From NCBI GenBank assembly GCA_047639575.1, contig JBLIOB010000157.1, forward strand, positions 1 to 9,362: DNA of 9,362 nucleotides, in the 5' to 3' direction. The stretch is from JBLIOB01 sp047639575. Lineage in GTDB: Bacteria > Bacteroidota > Bacteroidia > Flavobacteriales_D > Parvicellaceae. The position numbers were made by a program, and so were the translations under genes. Under the pieces are notes generated by a model. The model was not told the DNA's origin and searched no databases. It saw only the letters and a list, made by a program, of their open reading frames with translations. Positions 1-5,702 of the stretch are shown one piece after another (positions within the stretch are counted from its first letter, which is position 1; every line of letters begins with the position of its first letter).

Positions 1-1282
1 CTTTATAGCTGGCGAAAGTCCAATTGTAAGATGGATTATCTTTTAAGTATGCATCCAAGTCTTCGGATTTTTCGTCCAAACTGATCGAAACAAATTCGAT
101 GTACTTTCCATATTTTTCTTTCAGCCCGGGGATCAATATTTTCTCTGTAATCGCAGGAGAGCTTTGGGTATGAAAGAAATCTAAGTAGACATACTTGCCT
201 TTGAAGTTGGCTAAAGAAATAGTATCATTCTTAGTTGAGATTAAATTGAAATCGGGTGCTTTATATCCAGGTTCTAATCTCGTTAAAATATGATGCAAGC
301 TGCTGGCTATTGCTTTGTTTTCTGGGAACACTGAAACAATAGAAACGCTATCTAGAATATGAGCCAAATTGGGCTTGTAATATCTGCCAGAGTGATACTC
401 TTCTAAAATCCCTTTCATCAAGATTAATTCACAAATCTGTGGATGTTTTAAATAATGTTGAGTGCTTAGAAGTGTAATTAGTTTACTGTAGCTGGCTGTT
501 TCATTAATAATATCTTGAGTTGCAATGTAATTTGCTCTTCCTATCATATTAAAAGGCTTTTCATAGAATTCGAAAAGAAAATACATATAGCTACTGTTTT
601 TGTACAGAATTGGCTTGTCCTTTAAGTAGGAGTTAAAGACGGCTGCTTTATTAAATTCAACGTATTCAACTCCGCCTGAAAATTGCTCGTAACCTGCAAT
701 CGAATATTGAACGTACTGCTGAAAGAAGTCATTTTCAATTTCTTTATATTCTTTTCTGCAAATGCCTTTGAATTCATCCAATACATCTTTCCCTTCTCGA
801 GTCATTATGATTTTGGCTAGGTTCCAAACCGAATCGTTGTCTTTATCATAATTCCCTACATGTAGAAAATGATCCAACCTTGCTTCGTAATCAATGATCA
901 AAGTGTTAATATCGTTTTTACTTAAGCTGTCTAGAATGAGTGAAGTGTTTTTACCGTTATAATATTCTGGTTGATTTGGACCGGGGAAGAAAACATGATA
1001 TTCAGCTTCTTTAGGATCAATGTAGAGGATACCAGATTTATCTTGAATCTGAATAAAGGTCTCAGTTATTTCATTCAAATGAGCTTCAAAAGTGAAATTG
1101 CCGTAGACATCAACGATATCCGCGTCAATTTTTTCATATCCCTGAGACATATAATCGGTGAACTGATGTAAATACACGTGTTTCCCTACAAAGCTTGGTG
1201 CAGATCCGTGAACAGTTACCATTTGTGCATTCGCTCCGAAAGCGAAGATTATAGCCGAGAGTATGAAAATTAAACGTGTCAT
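1..1282 (-). CDS. Secreted TlpA-like thioredoxin-fold protein lacking the redox cysteines (3' end beyond window)
   Basis: The reading frame is open from ATG at 1282 to the left edge, giving 427 codons without a stop; the C-terminus is missing. Residues 1-19 form a signal peptide (hydrophobic core, ANA|Q cleavage), so the protein should act in the periplasm or be surface-anchored. Residues about 20-110 look like the beta-rich N-terminal domain (DUF4369-like) that often precedes redoxin domains in Bacteroidota. A mostly helical linker follows to about 335. From about 336 the AhpC/TlpA redoxin fold is clear: GYKAPDFNL (339-347), NFKGKYVYLDFF (359-370), then FVSISLD. Where the family has WCxPC, this protein has Q373-S374-S375-P376-A377, so both catalytic cysteines are absent. 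It therefore probably cannot do thiol-disulfide exchange and may be a binding or structural relative. Its ATG overlaps the coaD stop as ATGA, which implies translational coupling. The fold assignment is firm; the role is unknown. Confidence 0.85.
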   Translation of the reverse strand, partial: MTRLIFILSAIIFAFGANAQMVTVHGSAPSFVGKHVYLHQFTDYMSQGYEKIDADIVDVYGNFTFEAHLNEITETFIQIQDKSGILYIDPKEAEYHVFFPGPNQPEYYNGKNTSLILDSLSKNDINTLIIDYEARLDHFLHVGNYDKDNDSVWNLAKIIMTREGKDVLDEFKGICRKEYKEIENDFFQQYVQYSIAGYEQFSGGVEYVEFNKAAVFNSYLKDKPILYKNSSYMYFLFEFYEKPFNMIGRANYIATQDIINETASYSKLITLLSTQHYLKHPQICELILMKGILEEYHSGRYYKPNLAHILDSVSIVSVFPENKAIASSLHHILTRLEPGYKAPDFNLISTKNDTISLANFKGKYVYLDFFHTQSSPAITEKILIPGLKEKYGKYIEFVSISLDEKSEDLDAYLKDNPSYNWTFASYK

Positions 1283-1740
1283 ATAATTTTAACTTTATCT
1301 GGTACAAACATTGAAACATCTCCTTTGTGGAGTAGTAATTCTCGAACAACCGTAGAGCTTATTGCTGCAAACTCTGGAGATGTCATTAAAAACACTGTTT
1401 CAACCTCAGGGGCAAGTTTCCTATTTATTTGAGAGATCGATTTCTCGTACTCAAAATCATTGAAATTTCTAATCCCTCTTAGGATAAAGTTGGCGTTAAC
1501 TTTTTTGCAAAAGTCTATCGTTAATCCTTGATAAGTATCAACTTTAATTGTTGGATTGGTTACAAACGTTTTTTCTATAAACTCAATCCGTTCTTCAATA
1601 GTGAAGTATGATTTTTTCGTAGAGTTTTGCCCAATGGCAATTATTACCTCATCAAAAAGATCGGTACTTCTTAATAAAATATCTTCGTGCCCCTTGGTAA
1701 GGGGGTCAAAAGACCCTGGAAATATTGCAATTCTTTTCAT
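1279..1740 (-). CDS. coaD: Phosphopantetheine adenylyltransferase (CoaD)
   Basis: The product transfers AMP from ATP to 4'-phosphopantetheine, giving dephospho-CoA, the penultimate step of coenzyme A synthesis in the cytoplasm. At 153 residues it has the usual bacterial CoaD length. The nucleotidyltransferase signature GSFDPLTKGH lies at residues 9-18, with H18 as the catalytic histidine of the T/HxGH motif. The phosphopantetheine-site motif RGIRNFNDFEYE is at 88-99, and ISSTVVRE, the second nucleotidyltransferase signature, is at 127-134. All key positions are intact. The gene starts 5 bases after the rsmD stop and its TGA overlaps the ATG of the downstream redoxin gene. The rsmD-coaD pairing is widespread in bacteria. 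No strong Shine-Dalgarno sequence precedes the ATG, as is common in this phylum and consistent with coupling to rsmD. Confidence 0.98.
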   Translation of the reverse strand: MKRIAIFPGSFDPLTKGHEDILLRSTDLFDEVIIAIGQNSTKKSYFTIEERIEFIEKTFVTNPTIKVDTYQGLTIDFCKKVNANFILRGIRNFNDFEYEKSISQINRKLAPEVETVFLMTSPEFAAISSTVVRELLLHKGDVSMFVPDKVKII

Positions 1741-1745
1741 TTGAC

Positions 1746-2273
1746 TTACTCAAAAAAGGAGAAATGTACTTTTCCATACTTTCTCAGTTCCAAAAACCGT
1801 TCCTCTTTCGTGAAATCGGTATCTCTATCATGCTCAACGATTAAAACTCCTTTTGGTTTCAATAGATTTTTATCTAAGATTAAAGAAGGAAGCGTAGTCA
1901 TGTCTCTATGGCCATAAGGCGGATCCGCAAAAATGACATTGTATTGACCAACATGATTCCTTACAAACCGAAATGCATCTGCTTTAATTACCGTCATGGG
2001 CAATTCCATTTCTTCGGCCTGTTTACGAATGAATTTTTGACTGGCTAGTGCTATATCAACTGCCAATATTTGCTGTGCTCCTCGAGAGCCAAATTCATAA
2101 GAGATGTTTCCGGTTCCTGAAAATAAATCCAGTACGGTGATCTCCTGTAGATCGAACCAATTGTTTAAAATATTAAAGAGGCTTTCCTTTGCGAAATCGG
2201 TAGTGGGTCTCGCTTTTATAGCTTTGGGAGCTCGGATTCGCTTACTTCTAAATTTTCCTGATATTACCCGCAT
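1746..2273 (-). CDS. rsmD: 16S rRNA (guanine(966)-N2)-methyltransferase RsmD
   Basis: This is the SAM-dependent enzyme that methylates N2 of G966 (E. coli numbering) in 16S rRNA during 30S assembly. The 175-residue length is typical. The N-terminus MRVISGKFRSKRI and the RPTTDFAKESLFNIL segment (22-36) are RsmD hallmarks involved in rRNA binding. The SAM-binding motif I is VLDLFSGTGNISYEFGSRGA (47-66). The catalytic N-methyltransferase motif is DPPY (117-120), followed by an EHD segment near 147-149 that matches the family's conserved EH. No key residue is missing. The start codon lies inside the end of the upstream DUF3822 gene (10-base overlap), and the stop is 5 bases before coaD, so the gene is embedded in the operon. 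Confidence 0.96.
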   Translation of the reverse strand: MRVISGKFRSKRIRAPKAIKARPTTDFAKESLFNILNNWFDLQEITVLDLFSGTGNISYEFGSRGAQQILAVDIALASQKFIRKQAEEMELPMTVIKADAFRFVRNHVGQYNVIFADPPYGHRDMTTLPSLILDKNLLKPKGVLIVEHDRDTDFTKEERFLELRKYGKVHFSFFE

Positions 2274-3067
2274 AAATGTTGTCTAGTTACCTGATTAAAT
2301 ACATGCGCTTCACTGGCTGGAATGCAACCTTTGTCCGGACTTTTTGTAGAGCCAGATACGATTTTCACATTTGGAAGAAAGGCATTAAGCCGTTTATAAA
2401 ATTCGTCAGATGGTTTCAACCAACCCGAAATTTCTACCTCTGCTTCCTTTTCTATGTTAAGCTGCCTCAGTGCATACGTTATGTAGTATAGAAGGTCTTC
2501 TACATTCTCATACGCGAAACAATTGAAAATCTTAAAATCGTTTTCGGCTACATGCATCAATTGAAAATGGGTTGGATGCATCTCAATTAAAACAATTGAT
2601 TCTTTGGTACGATTTAACTCTATCAACCCTGTTGATTGATGGCCTATTTTGGCATTATTGATCAGTTGGTGAATCGCTTCTTTTTCTTTCTCGAAAATTA
2701 AGTAGCAGTTTTTTGCTTCAATCGTTTTCAAATCATCAACAGCCGAAATTGCATTATCAATCGTCTCAAAGTTGAAACTCAAATAAGCATCTAATTGATC
2801 TTCTTCGAATAGTTCGTTTGGAATTAAAGTAGAATATGGATTAACTAGATTGATTGAAACCTCCGAATAACCTATTTGTTCCAATTCGTGAGCTGTAATT
2901 GATGCCGCTATTCCTGTGGATTCTTCTGCACAAGCCCAGATAACTTTACCAGATGTTGGTTCGTAAATAATTGCTTTAAAAAGACCAAAACCACACTCGA
3001 TGTTGAGGTGGTTTTGATTACTGAGATGATAATCTTCAGCAGTATTTTTAAACAGCAAGGGCTGCAT
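2264..3067 (-). CDS. DUF3822 family protein, probable degenerate actin-like (ASKHA) fold
   Basis: This is a 267-residue cytoplasmic protein with no signal peptide or membrane segment. I recognise it as DUF3822 from its position directly upstream of rsmD-coaD and from local features: YSTLIPNELF (78-87), EDLLYYITYALRQL (190-203) and a C-terminal HLC. The biochemical function of the family is, to my knowledge, unknown. The layout suggests two actin-like half-repeats. The first is a beta hairpin at 21-45 (LNIECGFGLFKAIIY, then GKVIWACAEE). The second is at 157-215 (SIVLIEMHPTHFQLMHV, a DLLYYI helix, then VEISGW), reminiscent of PilM/FtsA-type proteins. The phosphate-binding D-x-G motifs are not evident (E24-C-G; E162-M-H), so ATP hydrolysis is doubtful. 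The gene overlaps the upstream stop as TAATG, with a weak GGAAAG ribosome-binding sequence before its ATG. Family call fairly sure; fold is inference. Confidence 0.82.
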   Translation of the reverse strand: MQPLLFKNTAEDYHLSNQNHLNIECGFGLFKAIIYEPTSGKVIWACAEESTGIAASITAHELEQIGYSEVSINLVNPYSTLIPNELFEEDQLDAYLSFNFETIDNAISAVDDLKTIEAKNCYLIFEKEKEAIHQLINNAKIGHQSTGLIELNRTKESIVLIEMHPTHFQLMHVAENDFKIFNCFAYENVEDLLYYITYALRQLNIEKEAEVEISGWLKPSDEFYKRLNAFLPNVKIVSGSTKSPDKGCIPASEAHVFNQVTRQHLCG

Positions 3068-4044
3068 TAGTCTTTCCAGTTACCCTCCGTGTTGTGTTTG
3101 TTAAGTTTACCAACTCGTAAAGTGTCTCGTTTCGTGAATGGATCGAAAGGGCGTGAATCATAAACCGTAAATACTGGTTTAGCCAAGGCTGAATCACCAA
3201 GGTCAGCAGTCATTAATTCAAAAGCACCCTCAAATTTCCCTCTTTTCACCCATAATGAGTCCATGTCAAATGCATATCTTCTTTTTGTTGGGTTACTTAC
3301 TGGTGCAACTGTAACATCATACAAAAAATTGCCATTAGTATCAGGACAATCACAAATGTGAAAAGGCAATCCATAATTTCCTTTTTCATCTTTCGAACCG
3401 AAGACAAAATCAAAAACAGGTATTAAAACAGTGTCCTTGGTAATCAAACCTAAAAGAGTCGCTTCGTGGTCATCGATAGTTTCCATTGCAACATTTCCCG
3501 AATCTGTCTGAGGGTTAATCCCTAAAGAATCGGCTTCAGGAAATGTCATTCTTCTTCCGGGAGCCTGTCTTTCATCACAAAGACTGGTAACATACCTTAC
3601 TTGTCCATTCATCAAGTATGATTTTAATTCTTCTGGGTTGGCCGTGTATTTGTAATAAGTCTTCTTATACGCAATCTCAATATCTTTAATATCTAATAAG
3701 GCTTGTTTCACGTTGTCCTGGTACAAATCAAATCTATTTCCTAAATCAATTCGGGCTTTTACTGAAGCGTAATTCATATAAGAGAACCAAACACATAGTC
3801 CAATTAATACTGGAACTAAAACTAAGGCCACTTTTTTCTTCAAAAATCCACCAATGTGTAATCCCATCAGGAACCCCATTAAAGTTAGAACGATACCAGC
3901 GTAAACAAACCAGTTACTTTGAACAACTTTTGTTTCCGCATTGGTTGTTAATCCTGTAATTAGCAGAATGATTCCTACTACGAAGAAAATGCAAGGAACA
4001 ATGTATTTGCTTACTCCTTGTGTTAATTTGTCATATGAGTCCAT
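3067..4044 (-). CDS. Three-helix membrane protein with soluble C-terminal domain, unknown function
   Basis: I do not recognise this 325-residue protein as a named family. It has three N-terminal hydrophobic segments (about 13-33, 44-66 and 71-91), then a soluble domain of about 230 residues. With three helices and a short basic GGFLKKK loop before the third, the soluble part is probably on the periplasmic side, but topology is not certain. Residues about 97-152 (ARIDLGNRF, KQALLDIKDIEIAYKKTYYKY, PEELKSYLMNGQVRYV) have the pattern of a helix followed by 'AYKxxxxKYTxxxxxL', which I associate with a recurrent Bacteroidota domain after a transmembrane helix that slightly resembles type II/IV pseudopilins. 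Cysteines at 156, 231 and 233 (CDC) could form disulfides. The start is well supported: a strong AAGGAG sits 9 bases upstream. It is the first gene of the operon, and its stop overlaps the DUF3822 start (TAATG). Confidence 0.8.
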   Translation of the reverse strand: MDSYDKLTQGVSKYIVPCIFFVVGIILLITGLTTNAETKVVQSNWFVYAGIVLTLMGFLMGLHIGGFLKKKVALVLVPVLIGLCVWFSYMNYASVKARIDLGNRFDLYQDNVKQALLDIKDIEIAYKKTYYKYTANPEELKSYLMNGQVRYVTSLCDERQAPGRRMTFPEADSLGINPQTDSGNVAMETIDDHEATLLGLITKDTVLIPVFDFVFGSKDEKGNYGLPFHICDCPDTNGNFLYDVTVAPVSNPTKRRYAFDMDSLWVKRGKFEGAFELMTADLGDSALAKPVFTVYDSRPFDPFTKRDTLRVGKLNKHNTEGNWKD

Positions 4045-4053
4045 ATCTTTTAT

Positions 4054-4059
4054 CTCCTT
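4054..4059 (-). promoter_or_regulatory. Strong Shine-Dalgarno site of the 325-residue membrane protein
   Basis: The minus strand reads AAAGGAGAT, with AAGGAG separated from the ATG at 4044 by 9 bases. It fixes the start of the gene. It stands out because the other genes here have weak ribosome-binding sequences or none, the usual state in Bacteroidota. Confidence 0.75.
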
Positions 4060-4071
4060 TTTGAAGTGTTA

Positions 4072-4079
4072 CAAAACTA
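4072..4079 (-). promoter_or_regulatory. Candidate -7 box (TAGTTTTG) for the left operon
   Basis: The minus strand reads TAGTTTTG, a full match to the Bacteroidota -7 consensus TAnnTTTG, ending 27 bases before the ATG of the membrane protein. This would give a short 5' leader of about 20 bases that contains the AAGGAG site. I see no TTTG at the expected -33 spacing, so the call rests on the -7 box and its position alone. It would drive all five genes down to position 1. Confidence 0.5.
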
Positions 4080-4133
4080 CAATTTTTTTTAAATGAGCTA
4101 TGCAGTATTTAATTTTTTACAACCTGTAGTTTT
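4073..4133. repeat. 9-base inverted repeat in the divergent promoter region
   Basis: AAAACTACA at 4073-4081 and its exact reverse complement TGTAGTTTT at 4125-4133 are separated by 43 AT-rich bases. Each arm contains the core of a TAnnTTTG-like box reading outward toward one of the two divergent genes. The repeat can be read as two symmetrical promoter boxes, as a split operator, or as chance in AT-rich DNA. The spacing is too long for a simple terminator. Confidence 0.55.
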
Positions 4134-4134
4134 T
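4127..4134 (+). promoter_or_regulatory. Candidate -7 box (TAGTTTTT) for the helicase gene
   Basis: The plus strand reads TAGTTTTT, matching seven of the eight TAnnTTTG positions (counting the two n). It lies 61 bases before the helicase ATG, which would give a leader of about 55 bases. There is no clear -33 TTTG upstream. It mirrors the minus-strand box at 4072-4079 through the inverted repeat. Confidence 0.3.
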
Positions 4135-4195
4135 CTGCTTCTTATTCACTTAATTAATAGCATTAAACTATATTCAAGTTCTCATTATTAGATGC

Positions 4196-5680
4196 ATGCC
4201 CGAAACGAATTCCACAAACAAAACGGATCATTTTTACAGGTTATTGTTGACTTATTTTATACATGAGCCTACCGCCAAACAAAAGGAACTATTTCATGCG
4301 TTAAGTGCTTTTTTGTTTGAGGATTCGGAAAGGACCGTTTTTTTATTGAGAGGATATGCAGGTACGGGTAAAACTTCTGTGATTGGTGCATTGGTAAAGG
4401 CTCTGCCAGATGTTTTTAAGCGCAGTGTCCTGTTGGCGCCAACTGGAAGAGCTGCTAAAGTAATGGGAACTTACTCAGGAAAACCTGCTTCAACAATTCA
4501 TCGAAAAATGTATTTCAAAACCAGCAAAGGTGGAATGAACTATTTCAAATTGATGGAAAACAAGCATAAAAACACCTTGTTTATAGTGGATGAAGCTTCG
4601 ATGATTTCTGTAAAAGGTGGAATTAAAAACCCATATGAAGACGAACGGAATTTGTTAGATGACTTGATGAAATATGTCTATTCAGGTGATGGTTGCAAAT
4701 TAATTCTTGTCGGAGATACTGCTCAGCTACCTCCCGTTATGGAAGATGAAAGTTGGGCATTAGATGGCGATTTCATCAAAAGAAGGTTTCAATTGCCTGT
4801 TAAAGAAATAGAGCTTACGCAGGTCATGAGACAAATGCAAGAGTCGGGAATATTATTTAATTCGTTTCAGATTAGAAATCAACAGCATGTGGCGCCTAAG
4901 GTTTCAGAAGATGATTTAATGGAGTTCCCAGTCATTTCCACAGATCGATTTAAGGACGTTATAAAGGTTAATGGTTATGACTTGCAGGATGAGTTAGAAT
5001 CAAATATCGGCACTTACGGTGTTGAGAATTGCATGATCATTACTCGTTCTAATAAAAGAGCAAATCAATTTAATCAGCAGGTTAGGTCTCGGGTTCTTTG
5101 GCATGAAGATGAGGTCACAGCAGGCGATTTGATGATGGTAGTTAAGAATAATTATACGTGGCTAGATGCTAGTTCTAAGGCTGGGTTCATTGCTAATGGA
5201 GATATTATTGAGATTTTAAAAATTGTTAATATAGAAGAGATCTATGGTAAACGATTTGCGAATGTAATCTGTAAATTATTAGACTATCCGGATGAACCTG
5301 AACTGGAAACTAAGATTATGTTAGATACAATAATGGTGGAAGCACCGAACCTGCCTCGAAAAGATATGAAGGATTTGTTCTCAAGTATAGAGCAAGACTT
5401 TATGGAGTTCTCTAACCGAAAACAACGAATAAAGAAAGTGTTGGATAGCCCTTATTTTAACTCATTGCAAGTGAAATTCGCTTATTCGGTAACCTGTCAT
5501 AAATCTCAAGGCGGGCAGTGGCCAGTTGTTTTTATTGATCAGGGGTACTTAACTGATGAGATGATGAATAAAGAGTATTTAAGATGGCTTTATACCGCTG
5601 TTACTAGGGCCCAGACGAAACTGTATCTTCTAAACTTTAATAAAAACTTTTTCCCGAATGAGAAAGAAGAAGAATTCTAA
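4196..5680 (+). CDS. Stand-alone SF1B DNA helicase (RecD/Dda/Pif1-like), AAA family ATPase
   Basis: This predicted ATP-dependent 5'-3' DNA helicase of 494 residues is cytoplasmic. The helicase motifs run in order: Walker A GYAGTGKT (53-60), motif Ia APTGRAAKVM (81-90), STIHRKMY (99-106), Walker B LFIVDEASMI (128-137), motif III LILVGDTAQLPPV (169-181), VMRQ (210-213, arginine of motif IV), motif V CHKSQGGQW (434-442) and motif VI LYTAVTRAQTKLYLL (465-479). The family is often annotated as exodeoxyribonuclease V alpha subunit, but no nuclease domain is present and no recB or recC lies nearby, so it is closer in layout to phage Dda or RecD2 without the N-terminal extension. A likely role is in replication or repair. 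ATG 4196 is the only in-frame start before Walker A and has no Shine-Dalgarno sequence; a second ATG at 4192 is out of frame. The gene is divergent from the left operon and convergent with the gene on its right. Confidence 0.92.
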   Translation: MPETNSTNKTDHFYRLLLTYFIHEPTAKQKELFHALSAFLFEDSERTVFLLRGYAGTGKTSVIGALVKALPDVFKRSVLLAPTGRAAKVMGTYSGKPASTIHRKMYFKTSKGGMNYFKLMENKHKNTLFIVDEASMISVKGGIKNPYEDERNLLDDLMKYVYSGDGCKLILVGDTAQLPPVMEDESWALDGDFIKRRFQLPVKEIELTQVMRQMQESGILFNSFQIRNQQHVAPKVSEDDLMEFPVISTDRFKDVIKVNGYDLQDELESNIGTYGVENCMIITRSNKRANQFNQQVRSRVLWHEDEVTAGDLMMVVKNNYTWLDASSKAGFIANGDIIEILKIVNIEEIYGKRFANVICKLLDYPDEPELETKIMLDTIMVEAPNLPRKDMKDLFSSIEQDFMEFSNRKQRIKKVLDSPYFNSLQVKFAYSVTCHKSQGGQWPVVFIDQGYLTDEMMNKEYLRWLYTAVTRAQTKLYLLNFNKNFFPNEKEEEF

Positions 5681-5702
5681 ATTCGGTCCTAGCCTCCGAA
5701 TT
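5680..5702. terminator. Candidate shared bidirectional terminator hairpin
   Basis: AATTCGG (5680-5686) pairs with CCGAATT (5696-5702) around a 9-base loop, giving a 7-base stem exactly where the helicase and the convergent 728-residue gene end (stops 8 bases apart). An alternative 8-base pairing, AAGAATTC (5670-5677) with GAATTCTT (5698-5705), competes with it. The minus-strand exit is pyrimidine-rich (TTCTTCTTTC), while the plus-strand exit has only a poor T run. It therefore fits better as a terminator for the minus-strand gene. Confidence 0.45.

Noticed and set aside
971..1171. 66-codon plus-strand frame opposite the redoxin gene
   Set aside because: It is antisense to a continuous signal-peptide-bearing frame, with no ribosome-binding site or recognisable protein features.
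1134..1349. 71-codon minus-strand frame across the coaD/redoxin junction
   Set aside because: It is a shadow of two well-supported coding frames.
4150..4157. Palindrome TTAATTAA upstream of the helicase
   Set aside because: It is AT-only in an AT-rich intergenic region; no second copy or partner site supports an operator.
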